Positions 16,601 to 24,430 of a stretch of DNA of 42,632 nt are shown piece by piece. Below the pieces are notes generated by a model. That model did no database searches. It saw only the letters and a list, made by a program, of their open reading frames with translations, and was not told the origin of the DNA. A program made the position numbers and the translations under genes. This stretch comes from CAYGZA01 sp964354135 (lineage in GTDB: Bacteria; Planctomycetota; Planctomycetia; Pirellulales; Thermoguttaceae), in assembly GCA_964354135.1 (NCBI GenBank), contig CAYGZA010000013.1, positions 1 to 42,632 of the forward strand, in the 5' to 3' direction. The stretch's first letter is position 1; each line of letters begins with the position of its first letter.

Positions 16601-16917
16601 CCTTTCTGACCGTCGCCGGCTACTCGCTCAACGACACGATCGTCATCTTCGACCGCATCCGCGAGGTCCGCGGCAAGGCCCCCGACGTGACCCAGGACAT
16701 GATCAACACGAGCATCAACCAGACCCTGGGCCGGACGCTCCTAACCGGCATCACCTCGATCATGGTCATCGTCACCCTCTATATCCTCGGAGGCCCCACG
16801 ATCCACGGCTTTGCCTACGCGATGATCGTCGGGATCGTCACGGGCACCTATAGCTCGATCTACATTGCCTCCCCGTTCCTGCTCTGGGTGAGCCGCACCG
16901 CACAGAAACGTAGATAG
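13660..16917 (+). CDS. secDF: Fused protein-export membrane protein SecDF
   Basis: A single 1085-residue chain joining SecD and SecF, the RND-type proton-driven component that pulls exported proteins through SecYEG. The SecD half has two N-terminal membrane segments, the GIDLRGGVYLVYE motif near residue 70, the large periplasmic domain, and a six-helix bundle with AVDANVLIYERMREE near 436. The SecF half begins near 544 (FNFLRRKWLMM), has the DFTGG motif, and ends with SLNDTIVIFDRIREVRG near 988. Between about 666 and 808, inside the SecF periplasmic region, lies a Pro/Ala/Lys-rich low-complexity insert of about 140 residues. That insert makes the protein longer than typical fused SecDF. It follows yajC by 20 bases. 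Confidence 0.95.
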   Translation: MPELEVSSLPWYITLPVVAAVLVAPIWLGRLLSRRWRMPDYFGKISFVLFTLFAGVAICYFGWQNIKLGIDLRGGVYLVYELLESEKEKFQKDADQPSGGRRRSAAAGEKSAIDMDKLIGALRKRVDPGGVKETTIRPFGSRQIEIIIPKVEDAEVARIERILASVGTLEFRILATDRRSAYASFIRRALSLPENEIELRDESKENLLAFWVPVAVGKEEEFRTSGGIATRKRMRRGKEQLEILVVNDSFKVTGDYLNRAYPGVDDHGQNCVHFNFNTAGARKFGPLTGSHMPDEAGGFKYRLGIILDGKLQSAPDIKDVISNSGVITGGFTEETVQELVDVLNAGSLPSALSHQPISRRFTGPILGRDTIRKGLISVVISLSAVFLAVLVYYRFAGVVACMALLMNGILLLAIMILIKAAFTLPGLAGFALSIAMAVDANVLIYERMREEAARGAALRMTIRNGFERALSAIVDSNLTTLITAVVLYMIGTDQVRGFAVTLFLGIVLSMYTAIFCARVVFDIAERQRWIAAVKMMQAIGETHFNFLRRKWLMMGISGVLILIGLIATVSRGKGILDIDFTGGVSVEAVFVKPQDIALVRRSLEDLPDVTVSDVNYQGEEENRRFIINTSNPPEVSAEDYLKQVKGTLQGIFGKDLMRNRMEFSGLAPIAAAGLPSASGLAGVPPGRAAEPAEGRLGLPAGPRPDSIALSAALLAQADAKKPADAKPPASSPAQSPASPAKPTAPPDKPAAGPAAKPPAAPEKPAPPAASPKALPPVTTPPKTPAGTAAPPSAKPGMAAPAVASRFAGGTQAKLKFAEKIDHATLEDLFNRATTAKEGAGRTVELSLSNNEYDPETGSAVPYAEWDVQVKLPPERVKAVLAAVQQDLENLPFFPSSNTIGGAVAKITRYRAIEALLASALIILVYLWVRFQRVAYGLGAVVSLVHDVLIALAAIAVSYYLAPVLGFLLVEPFKINLTVMTAFLTVAGYSLNDTIVIFDRIREVRGKAPDVTQDMINTSINQTLGRTLLTGITSIMVIVTLYILGGPTIHGFAYAMIVGIVTGTYSSIYIASPFLLWVSRTAQKRR

Positions 16918-17041
16918 GGTTTCGCGATCGCGGGAGGGCGAGGCTCCTGCCGAGCCCTGTTGCCCCCGCCCCGGCCGCCGGTTAAGTTGGTGGCAATACG
17001 GCAAGATGGCAAAACCCCGGCCCCAGAGCAGGAGACCCACG

Positions 17042-18397
17042 ATGCACGAGTCCAACCGTCGCAATTTCTTGAAAACCTCGGCCGCCCTGGCGGGCGCGGC
17101 GGCCTGGGCAGCCCCGGCCGTTGCTCGAAGCGCGGCCGGCCCCAGCGATCGCCTCCGCGTGGCGGTCGTCGGGCTGGGCGGGCGAGGCCGCGTCTCGCAC
17201 TGCGGGGCACTGATGGACTTGGCCCACCAGAACGTCGAAATCGCCGCCCTGTGCGACTGCGACGAAAACCGGGTGGGCGCCGCCGTCGGCGACGTGGAAA
17301 AACGCTCCGGCAAGAGGCCCGCCGCCTTCGGCTACATCAAGAAGCTGCTGGACGATAAGTCGATCGACGCCGTGGCGCTGGCCACGCCCAACCACTGGCA
17401 CGCCCTGGAGACCATCTGGTGCTGCCAGGCCGGCAAGGACGTCTACGTCGAGAAGCCCGCCTCGCACAACGTCTTCGAGGGCCGCAAGATGGTCGAGGCC
17501 GCACGCCGCTACGGCCGCATCGTCCAGCACGGCACCCAGTGCCGCTCCAGCCCCAAGATCCGCGAAGGCATCCAGAAGCTCCAGCAGGGCGTGATCGGCC
17601 GCATCTACATGGCCCGGGGGATCGCCTTCAAGCTCCGGGCCGGCGGCCGCAACGAGATCGGCCCGGCGCCCAAGGGGATGAACTGGGACCTCTGGCTCGG
17701 CCCGGCGCCCGAGGCCCCGTACAACCGCCTGGCCGTCTACCGCTGGCGGTTCCTCAGGGAGTACGGCAACGGCGAGATCGGCGACCAGGGCGTCCACCAG
17801 TTGGACATCATCCGCTGGGGCCTCGGCATGGGCGTACACCCCGACAAGGCCCAGTCGATGGGCGGCCACTTCGTCCACAAGGACGACGAGGACACGCCCG
17901 GCAACCAGCTCTTCGCCTGCCGCTACGACGGCCGCGACCTCTTGGTCCAGTTCGAGACCCGCAATTGGCTCACCAACTCCGAGGCGGGCATGGGGATCGA
18001 GTACCCGTTCGTGGATCACGCCAACGTGGTCGGGGTGATCTTCTTCGGCACGGAAGGCTACATGATCATCCCCGACTACAGTAGCTACTACGTCTTCCTC
18101 GGCCCCAAGCGGACACCCGGCCCCAGCGGCTCAGTCCCCGGCAACCCGATGATGGACACCGACCACTTCAAGAACTGGATCGACGCGATCCGGAGCCGCA
18201 AGCCCGGCGACCTCTACGCCGAGATCGAGGAGGGCCACCTCTCCTCAACGCTCTGCCACCTGGCGAACGTCGCCTTTCGCACCGGCCGCACGCTCACGTT
18301 CGACCCCAAGGCCGAGCGATTCCCCGGCGACGATGAGGCCAACAAGCTCCTGACCCGGCCGTACCGCAAGCCGTATGTGGTGCCGGAGGCAGTGTGA
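17042..18397 (+). CDS. Tat-exported Gfo/Idh/MocA-family oxidoreductase (copy 3)
   Basis: A 451-residue exported oxidoreductase. The signal is NRRNFLK at residues 5-11 followed by an Ala-rich core ending in AVA. The Rossmann loop VVGLGGRGR is at about 42-50 and EKP is at 137-139 (VYVEKPASHN). A later stretch, GNGEIGDQGVHQLDIIRWGL, is the family's conserved C-terminal-domain motif with the active-site His. An AGGAG at about 17029-17033 supports the ATG at 17042. It lies 124 bases after secDF on the same strand but with no sign of coupling. It resembles copy 1 in architecture (EKP at the same residue number). Substrate unknown. Confidence 0.9.
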   Translation: MHESNRRNFLKTSAALAGAAAWAAPAVARSAAGPSDRLRVAVVGLGGRGRVSHCGALMDLAHQNVEIAALCDCDENRVGAAVGDVEKRSGKRPAAFGYIKKLLDDKSIDAVALATPNHWHALETIWCCQAGKDVYVEKPASHNVFEGRKMVEAARRYGRIVQHGTQCRSSPKIREGIQKLQQGVIGRIYMARGIAFKLRAGGRNEIGPAPKGMNWDLWLGPAPEAPYNRLAVYRWRFLREYGNGEIGDQGVHQLDIIRWGLGMGVHPDKAQSMGGHFVHKDDEDTPGNQLFACRYDGRDLLVQFETRNWLTNSEAGMGIEYPFVDHANVVGVIFFGTEGYMIIPDYSSYYVFLGPKRTPGPSGSVPGNPMMDTDHFKNWIDAIRSRKPGDLYAEIEEGHLSSTLCHLANVAFRTGRTLTFDPKAERFPGDDEANKLLTRPYRKPYVVPEAV

Positions 18398-18407
18398 GAA
18401 GGATTGC

Positions 18408-18478
18408 ACCACGGAGGCGCGGAAAGGCAGGATCGGCAGGATCGGGGGGCAGGATCGGGGTCAGACTCTAAAAATTCA
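18408..18478. repeat. Short repeat scar between convergent genes
   Basis: Three near-copies of GGCAGGATCGG (about 18427-18460) run into GGGGTCAGACTC (18457-18468) and an A/T-rich tail. The first part, CACCACGGAGGCGCGG, matches a dispersed intergenic family seen also near 19104 and 39753 on the other strand. The GGGGTCAGACTC type often marks old mobile-element ends, but no transposase is here. Confidence 0.35.
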
Positions 18479-18483
18479 GTTTC

Positions 18484-18846
18484 TCACTTCAACCTCACCG
18501 CCGGGCGCCGTTTGAGCTGTTGCGTGCGGGGATCGACTTCGATGCCCACGGATTCGAGGGCAGTGAGGCCGAGGATGGGCTCGGCGTCGTCGTCGCCGAA
18601 GATGACCGTTGCCCCGACAAACTCGCCCATGAATTCGACCCGTGCGGGCGCGGCGTCCACCTTCTTTTCCGAGCCGTCGGCAAGTCTGCAAATGCGTTTG
18701 GCTTTCGGAACGAGGCCGATCTCGTTGAGGTGTTTCGCCGGAACGAGGCAGTCAATCGAGCGCGGGTCTACCAGAAAGAGCCCTTCCCAGTAACGATCCC
18801 GCTCAGCCGGGTTCCGCACGGCCACAGTAACGTGAGTCACGCCCAT
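18484..18846 (-). CDS. Clan AA aspartic-protease-fold protein, catalytic motif altered
   Basis: A 120-residue cytoplasmic protein with the retropepsin-like pattern of small bacterial clan AA proteases: a first hairpin, then FLVDPRSIDCLVPAKHL, LADGSEKKV, a FGDDDAEPILGLTALESVG strand-turn, and VDPRTQQLKR at the end. In active members the first segment reads D-T/S-G; here it is Asp-Pro-Arg, so the Gly and the hydroxyl residue are gone although the Asp remains. It is therefore likely a non-peptidase or much-reduced enzyme. AGGAGGGG at about 18850-18857 sets the ATG at 18846. It sits alone between two convergent oxidoreductases. Family assignment comes from motif spacing. Confidence 0.6.
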   Translation of the reverse strand: MGVTHVTVAVRNPAERDRYWEGLFLVDPRSIDCLVPAKHLNEIGLVPKAKRICRLADGSEKKVDAAPARVEFMGEFVGATVIFGDDDAEPILGLTALESVGIEVDPRTQQLKRRPAVRLK

Positions 18847-19103
18847 GGTTCCCCTCCTGTCTCGGGCCAATCGCCCAACGTCCATAAGTCGCAACGCTTA
18901 GCTTGCCGCCCGCCGGGCCGGTTGTCAATCGACCCCAGGGTGAGGGGGTGCCAAGGGCCGTGCAGGCACTGGCATGTCGCGGATGGCACCGCGCTTGAGT
19001 TCATCGCGGAGGGTGAACGCTGTGCGGCGGAATCGCGGCGGCTAAACTTGCCGGCCGCGTTCATCCCCCCAATCCCTCGCTCCTCGTCCTTCACCCCTCG
19101 CCC

Positions 19104-19135
19104 CTTCTCTCCGCGACCTCCGTGCCTCCGCGGTG
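19104..19135 (-). repeat. Dispersed GGAGGCACGGAGG-type repeat
   Basis: The minus strand reads CACCGCGGAGGCACGGAGG followed by CGCGGAGAGAAGG. Related copies are at 39753-39781 (same strand) and about 18408-18424 (opposite strand). It lies 13 bases beyond the stop of oxidoreductase 4. This is a simple imperfect tandem of a GGAGRC-type unit, common in intergenic DNA. Confidence 0.45.
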
Positions 19136-19147
19136 AGCCCCCTCTTC

Positions 19148-20470
19148 TCATTCCAGCTTCGTCACCCCTGGCGTGGCGATCGGGTAGCGGCCGTCCGGGC
19201 CGGGCTTGGTCGGCGGCTCGGCGTCCCAGGCATAAGCACTCGGGGCAAGGGTCTGCTTCGAGTTGAGGGCGTCGTCCCACGTGATCGCCTGGCCGGTGTA
19301 GTCGACCATCCGACCGAGGATCGCCAGCATCGTGCTGCGGGCCATGTACACGCCGTTATTGATCGGCTTGCCCGCACGGATCGAGGCAAACAGCTCCTGG
19401 TGCTCGATCAGGTACATGTCGCCCCCTTCGCCCTCGAACTTCCAGCGGCTCTCGCCCTCGATCTGGTGCTTGAGCACGTTTGCGCGGCCCTTGGTGCCGA
19501 GGAAGACGTCGGAGACGTCGCCCCAGCAGCCCGGCTGCTGCCGGCAAAAGGCGTAGACCCGGGTGCCGTCGGCATACTCGTAGCAGACGGCGTGGTGGTC
19601 GTAGATGTCGCCGTAGATCTTGTCGGTGCGGACCTGGCGCCCGCCCGTGCCCCAGGCCCGGGCCGGCGGCTCGTCGTGCATGACCCAGAGGGCCTTGTCG
19701 AGGCTGTGGACGTGCTGCTCGACGTTGAAGTCGCCCGAAAGCCACGCGAAGCAGTACCAGTTGCGGAGCTGGTACTCCATTTCCGTCCACTCGGGCTTGC
19801 GCTCGCGGCCGCCGATCATGCCGGTCAGATAGGTCTCCTGGACGGCGAGGACGCGGCCGATCGCGCCGTCGAGCACGCGCTTCATCGTCTCGCGCACTCC
19901 GTTGTGGTAGCGCCAGCAGAGGCCGGAGACGATGCTCAGGTTCTTCTTGGCCGCCTCTTCGGTGGTGGCGAGGACGGAGCGGACGCCGGGGCCATCCACG
20001 GCGACCGGCTTTTCGCAGAAGACGTGCTTGCCGGCGGCGACGGCGGCCTTGAGGTGCTGCGGCCGGAAGTGGGGCGGCTCGGCGAGGATGACGACGTCCA
20101 CGCCGCTCTGGATCACCTTCTGGTAGGCGTCGAAGCCGGTGAACTGCCGCTCCTTGGGCACGTCGACGCGGTCGGCGAACGGCTGCTGCCGGAGCCCGGC
20201 CAGGCTTCCCTGGAGGCGCTCGGGGAAGGCGTCGCCCATGGCGACGAGCTTCGCGTTCTTGTCGGCCGAAAGGGCGTTGCCGGCCGCCCCGGAGCCGCGG
20301 CCGCCGCAGCCGATCAGTCCGACCTTGAGGACGTCGCTCCCGGCGGCGTGGGCACTGCGGCCGATGCTGAGGCCGCCGGCAAGGACCCCGCCGACCGCGG
20401 CGGTCGAAGTCTTGAGGAACTCGCGGCGGGAAGAAGGCGAGGTGGCCTGGGCGGAGCGGGGGTTACGCAT
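19148..20470 (-). CDS. Tat-exported Gfo/Idh/MocA-family oxidoreductase (copy 4)
   Basis: A 440-residue exported oxidoreductase with SRREFLKTS (residues 14-22) as twin-arginine signal and a hydrophobic core ending near HAA. LIGCGGRGSGA is at about 52-62 and E153-K154-P155 is intact. Its C terminus (GPDGRYPIATPG) parallels that of copy 2 (AQGRYPVPVPG), and both share the RxDVPxxRxFxGFDxYxK block, so the two are the closest pair among the four. AAGGAG (20477-20482 on the minus strand) precedes the ATG. It is transcribed alone. Substrate unknown; probably periplasmic carbohydrate or polyol chemistry by family analogy. Confidence 0.9.
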   Translation of the reverse strand: MRNPRSAQATSPSSRREFLKTSTAAVGGVLAGGLSIGRSAHAAGSDVLKVGLIGCGGRGSGAAGNALSADKNAKLVAMGDAFPERLQGSLAGLRQQPFADRVDVPKERQFTGFDAYQKVIQSGVDVVILAEPPHFRPQHLKAAVAAGKHVFCEKPVAVDGPGVRSVLATTEEAAKKNLSIVSGLCWRYHNGVRETMKRVLDGAIGRVLAVQETYLTGMIGGRERKPEWTEMEYQLRNWYCFAWLSGDFNVEQHVHSLDKALWVMHDEPPARAWGTGGRQVRTDKIYGDIYDHHAVCYEYADGTRVYAFCRQQPGCWGDVSDVFLGTKGRANVLKHQIEGESRWKFEGEGGDMYLIEHQELFASIRAGKPINNGVYMARSTMLAILGRMVDYTGQAITWDDALNSKQTLAPSAYAWDAEPPTKPGPDGRYPIATPGVTKLE

Positions 20471-20582
20471 GATGGACTCCTTCGGAGCAGGTTGCGGGTA
20501 AGGATGGTGGGAACGTTATGATAATCGGCCCGGCGCGGGGGGGCAAGGGAAAGGATGAATGATGAATGTTGAATGATGAAGA

Positions 20583-21809
20583 TTAGCGCAGGCGGAGGAT
20601 GTAGCGGGTGAACTCGGCGTCGAGCTTGTCGAGGTCGTCGCCGAAGGCCTGCTTGAACTCGCGGAGCCGCGTCTGAGGATCGTCCCAGAACATCGGCTTC
20701 TTGGCCGCAAGCATTCCCAGATAGGCCACGTACTGCTTTGGGTGCTGGTGCATCAGAAAACAGGTCAAGGCCCACGCCTCGGCGTAGGCGTCCAACCCGT
20801 CTTTGGTGTTCCGCAGCCGCTTGTCGTCGCTCAGGAGCGTGACGAGGGAATCGGCGGGTCGGCGGCTGGAGTAGCTGCGGAATTGCTCCAGCCGCGAGCG
20901 GCTCACCGCCCCGACCGTGCTCCAGCCCTTGGAGCTGTTCAAGTCGGGCGTCTCGAAGTAGATGGCGATCCCTTCGCTGAACCAGAGCGGGCAGTCGCTC
21001 AAGCGGGTGTGCAGGCCGCAGTTGAAGGCGATCTGGTGGGTCGCCTCGTGGACGATCGTGGCGACGGTGCGCTCGGCCTCCGGCTGGGCGAGGATGCGGT
21101 GGATCTGCCCGGCGGCGCCGGTGCGCCCGCGCCCGCGGCGCCCGGCCGCGCCCGTCAAATCGACCATCGTCATCCGGTTGGTCCGCAGGCTGAAGTAGCC
21201 GAGCATCGACTGGGCCGCGTCGCCCACCTCCTTGCGGGCGTGCTCGACGTACGATCGCTGGTCGGCGAACACGATCGCGACCAGGGGGAACTCGGGGTCC
21301 GAAAGCTGGAAGCCCTTCCGCGACCAGCAGTTCACGAACGCCGCGTAGAGCCGCTCGAAGAGCGAGCCGCACCAGACGGCGTACTCGCGCGACGTGTTGT
21401 ACAGGATCACGTAGTGCGCGGAGCGATGGACGGCGAATCCCTGCGGCAATTCCCCTAACAACTCCGTGGACAGCTCCTCGGCCGAGAGCGGCTCGAACGG
21501 GACGTCGTCGCGGGTCCGCCGGACCAGATCCTCCGGCTGGACGGTCCAGAGCACTCCGTCGCGGGCCAAGAGCAACAGGCCGCCGTCCTGGGCCTCGACC
21601 AGGAGCCTGCCCGCGACCTTGGACTGGCGGCCGTCGTGGCGCAGGGTGACGTAGTCCAGCGCGGCCGCCGGCTGGGACTCCACCGCCGCGAGTGTCGCGA
21701 TGAGTACGGCCAGGTGCCATGGAAAGGGCTTCCCGGCCGTCAAAGCCCGGGGGTTGCATCCCCTGGGCTTCGCGTGGTCGTGTTCGTCAGTCGCCGCGGC
21801 ACGTTGCAT
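20583..21809 (-). CDS. DUF1570 family metalloprotease-like secreted protein
   Basis: A protein of 408 residues from the first ATG, with a hydrophobic segment HLAVLIATLAAVESQPAAA acting as signal peptide. The central motif TIVHEATHQIAFNCGL contains HExxH, and PLWFSEGIAIYFE supplies the downstream Glu, the gluzincin arrangement for zinc. DUF1570 is a family known mainly from planctomycetes; peptidase activity is inferred, not shown. The ATG at 21809 lacks a ribosome-binding site, and a -10-like box sits only 7 bases upstream of it. An in-frame TTG at 21743 (minus strand) would place the signal peptide right at the N terminus and may be the real start. It is downstream of the permease gene on the same strand, 47 bases apart. 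Confidence 0.8.
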   Translation of the reverse strand: MQRAAATDEHDHAKPRGCNPRALTAGKPFPWHLAVLIATLAAVESQPAAALDYVTLRHDGRQSKVAGRLLVEAQDGGLLLLARDGVLWTVQPEDLVRRTRDDVPFEPLSAEELSTELLGELPQGFAVHRSAHYVILYNTSREYAVWCGSLFERLYAAFVNCWSRKGFQLSDPEFPLVAIVFADQRSYVEHARKEVGDAAQSMLGYFSLRTNRMTMVDLTGAAGRRGRGRTGAAGQIHRILAQPEAERTVATIVHEATHQIAFNCGLHTRLSDCPLWFSEGIAIYFETPDLNSSKGWSTVGAVSRSRLEQFRSYSSRRPADSLVTLLSDDKRLRNTKDGLDAYAEAWALTCFLMHQHPKQYVAYLGMLAAKKPMFWDDPQTRLREFKQAFGDDLDKLDAEFTRYILRLR

Positions 21810-21815
21810 AAATCA

Positions 21816-21846
21816 ATTATAGACTGCGGTCGCCGGTTGCCTCCAA
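21816..21846 (-). promoter_or_regulatory. Possible promoter for the DUF1570 gene
   Basis: On the minus strand TTGGAG (21841-21846) and TATAAT (21816-21821) are separated by 19 bases. The -10 is perfect and the spacing is long. Transcription would begin near 21809, at the first ATG itself, which argues for leaderless translation or a downstream start. Confidence 0.4.
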
Positions 21847-21856
21847 GGCAATTGTG

Positions 21857-23431
21857 TCACATTGTATTGAACGCTCTGGCGGCGCGGCGTGCCAGCCATA
21901 GGGCCCCGGCGGCCAAGCAGGCAACAACGATCACCATCGCGAGGCAAATCCCGGCCACCTGGTCTTCCACGCCGCTGTGCAAGAGGTCGAAGATCCGGAT
22001 CGACAACGTGGTCACCCCGGGGGGAACGACGAGAATCGTGGCGGCCAGGTCCCCAATCGCCAGGGTGAAGACCACCATCCAGGCCAGACCCACCGCCGGC
22101 AGGCGCCACGGCAGCACGATCAGCCGGAACCGCGCGAGCGGACCTGCTCCGTCCACGGTCGCCGCGTCGAGGATCTCGGGCGGGACCGTCCGGAACGCGT
22201 GCCAGAGGATCACGGTCGCCGGCGCGAATCCCCGGATTGCCAGGGCCGTGCACGGGGCGAACAGGGGCTGGTCGTAGAGGTCGGCGAGGATCGGCCAGCC
22301 TGGCTGGTTCAACAGGGCGATCAATCCCAACCCCAACAGCGGACCCGGCACTGCCAGGCCCACCGCCGACAGCAGCAGGACCGCAGCCCCGCGGAGCCCG
22401 TCCCGCCGGCTCCACCAGGCCGCGGCAGCTGCGACGACCACGGCCGCCGTGGCGCTGACAAGCCCGATCGCCAGCGACCAGCCGAACTCACGGCGGTATC
22501 GCAGCGGACTTTCGGCGACGACGGTCAGGCACTTGGCGGCGGACCAGGTCCGCAGCCGGCCGGCGTCGGTCTGGGTCACCACCACGCCTGCCTTGTAGGC
22601 GAGATTCGCCAGCGGCACGCCTGCGAGCAGTAGCAGGACCGTCCCGACCATTAGTGCCGCCGGGACGCGCCACCCGTGCAGCCGGTGATTCCGGGGCGGA
22701 CGGGCCGTGCGAAGGCGGACATGAGGCGACACCTCTCCCACCAGGACAAGGGCGGCTGCGGCGAGCCAGGCCAGCAGCAGCAGTCCCGCCCCAAGCCCCG
22801 GGAGGTACTCGCCCGGCTCCAGCCCCAGAGCGAAGAAGGTGTACACCTCCTCGGCGTAGGTCCGGACCATGAACCGATCGGTGACGGTGATTTCGCCGGC
22901 GGTGAGGATCGCCACCCAAAGGGTTGCCGCGCCGATGGGTCCGAGGGCGCGAGGGGCCGTCACGTGGAGGAAGACCCGCCACGAAGAAGCATCCAGAAGG
23001 GCCTGCTCCTCCAGTTCCGGCTCCGTCCAGCGGAGGCCCAGGCCCACGATCAGCACCACCCAGGGCAGAGCAGCCAAGGCGTGGACCCAGAGGGCGCCGC
23101 GCCACCCCTCCAAGAGTGGCGGACCGGCCCATGCCAACGTGTGCCAGCCTTGAATGCCGAACCCGGCCTCCCACCCAGCGACGTGCAAGTACAGCGGCAC
23201 GAGCGGCATCACTCCGAAGAGCACCAGGCAGCCCTTCCGGCCCGGGAGGTCGGTCCGGACCAGCAGCCAGGCCAAGAGGGTCCCGAGGGGCATGCTGACT
23301 GCGCAGGTTGCGATCGCGAGCTTCAGGGTGTTGAGCATCAGGCCGGCGGAGCGTTCGTCCATCGACACGAAGGCGATCGCCGACGCCGACACAAGCAAGA
23401 CCAGCACGCCAAGGGTAGAGCGATGGGCCAT
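21857..23431 (-). CDS. ABC transporter permease, two fused permease domains
   Basis: A 524-residue inner-membrane protein with about twelve hydrophobic segments and two copies of the BPD-type permease domain, the layout of Fe(III)-type (FbpB-like) or thiamine-type (ThiP-like) permeases. The first EAA-type loop is EEQALLDASSWRVFLHVTAP and the second is PPEILDAATVDGAGPLARFR, both with the conserved Gly/Ala positions that contact the ATPase. The start at 23431 (MAHRSTLGVLVLL) is chosen because it begins just before the first membrane helix; longer frames add non-homologous residues. No ATPase or substrate-binding gene is adjacent in this window. Substrate not assigned. Confidence 0.85.
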   Translation of the reverse strand: MAHRSTLGVLVLLVSASAIAFVSMDERSAGLMLNTLKLAIATCAVSMPLGTLLAWLLVRTDLPGRKGCLVLFGVMPLVPLYLHVAGWEAGFGIQGWHTLAWAGPPLLEGWRGALWVHALAALPWVVLIVGLGLRWTEPELEEQALLDASSWRVFLHVTAPRALGPIGAATLWVAILTAGEITVTDRFMVRTYAEEVYTFFALGLEPGEYLPGLGAGLLLLAWLAAAALVLVGEVSPHVRLRTARPPRNHRLHGWRVPAALMVGTVLLLLAGVPLANLAYKAGVVVTQTDAGRLRTWSAAKCLTVVAESPLRYRREFGWSLAIGLVSATAAVVVAAAAAWWSRRDGLRGAAVLLLSAVGLAVPGPLLGLGLIALLNQPGWPILADLYDQPLFAPCTALAIRGFAPATVILWHAFRTVPPEILDAATVDGAGPLARFRLIVLPWRLPAVGLAWMVVFTLAIGDLAATILVVPPGVTTLSIRIFDLLHSGVEDQVAGICLAMVIVVACLAAGALWLARRAARAFNTM

Positions 23432-23489
23432 CGCGGTGCATTGTAGCACGCGACACCCCCTTTGGGGTGACAGCGATGGCACGTCAGCC

Positions 23490-23522
23490 AGACATCCGAA
23501 GTCTTCGAGACTTCGGATGTCT
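23490..23522. repeat. Palindromic repeat, 14-bp stem
   Basis: AGACATCCGAAGTC and GACTTCGGATGTCT flank TTCGA. A related palindrome with the same CCGAAGTCT core is at 34344-34376. It lies in the 312-base divergent gap between the permease and the HEAT lipoprotein. Confidence 0.7.
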
Positions 23523-23650
23523 ACGGTCCCGAACTCTACGGTCCTGGTGACGATACAAAACATAGTCACCGGGCAGAGTGTCCCTGCCAGGCGAACTCCC
23601 TGGTTTCTCCAGGGGTCCCATTTTTACTGGCGACCCGCCAGGACTCGTCT

Positions 23651-23680
23651 TGGCGGCTGCGGGAGGCTTCTGCTATAGTC
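23651..23680 (+). promoter_or_regulatory. Promoter for the HEAT-repeat lipoprotein
   Basis: TTGGCG (23651-23656), 18 bases, TATAGT (23675-23680). The -10 context TGCTATAGTCC is of the type seen at other genes here. The leader to the ATG at 23744 would be about 57 bases. Confidence 0.5.
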
Positions 23681-23743
23681 CCGCCTCTTCGCTCCCCGTC
23701 TTATGCCGCCTGCCGCCCGGCAGGACCAGGGTGATGTGAACCA

Positions 23744-24430
23744 ATGCGCCAAACTCGCGTGGCACGGCTGGCGACACTGCTTTTCGGCCTTTTTGGGATC
23801 GTGATCCCGGGCTGCAAATCATGCTTGCCGTGGGGAGGCAAGGTCGCCGACAGCGTGCCGGGGCTCACGCCGCCGGCGGAGCAAATCGCCGCGCTGAAGA
23901 AGTTGGCCAAGGAAGCCGGCTCCAAAGGGCCGGCCGAACAGGAACAAGCCGCCGCCGAGTTGGCCACCCGGTACGCCCGGGAGACCGATCCTCTGATCCG
24001 CGCCGAGATCGTTCGAACGTTGGGGGAGTATCGCGTCGGTGCGGCGCTTGCCGGGGTGTGTCAGGCGGCGAAGGACTCGGAGCCCGACGTGCGGGTCGTG
24101 GCCTGCAAGGCACTGGCGAGGCAAAAGGGGCCGGACGCCACGCTGACCCTTCGGGAAATGCTGGCCGGCGACGTGGACGTGGACGTCCGGCTGGCTGCCG
24201 CCCGGGCGTTGGGGGAAATCAGGGATCCCGAGGCGGTGCCGACGTTGGGGGCCGCGCTGGAGGATCGCGACCCCGCGATGCAGTATCGGGCCGTCAGCTC
24301 CCTGCGGAGCGTCGCTCCTGAAGACCTGGGGAACGACGTGGAACGATGGCGTCAGTACGTCAAGGGGGAGACTCCGGGACCTCCGAAGTCGGTTTCCCTG
24401 GTGGAGCGTATCCGCCGCATCCTGTATTAG
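23744..24430 (+). CDS. HEAT-repeat lipoprotein
   Basis: A 228-residue predicted lipoprotein. The signal has Arg residues, a hydrophobic stretch (ATLLFGLFGIVIPG) and lipidated Cys at 24. After a Pro/Lys linker come several HEAT-type repeats from about residue 65 to 195, such as DPLIRAEIVRTLGEYRVGAA, DVRVVACKALARQKGP, VDVRLAAARALGEIRDPEA and DPAMQYRAVSSLRSV. HEAT repeats build curved protein-binding surfaces, so it is likely an envelope scaffold; no catalytic domain is present. The diadenylate cyclase follows 258 bases downstream on the same strand. Confidence 0.8.
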   Translation: MRQTRVARLATLLFGLFGIVIPGCKSCLPWGGKVADSVPGLTPPAEQIAALKKLAKEAGSKGPAEQEQAAAELATRYARETDPLIRAEIVRTLGEYRVGAALAGVCQAAKDSEPDVRVVACKALARQKGPDATLTLREMLAGDVDVDVRLAAARALGEIRDPEAVPTLGAALEDRDPAMQYRAVSSLRSVAPEDLGNDVERWRQYVKGETPGPPKSVSLVERIRRILY

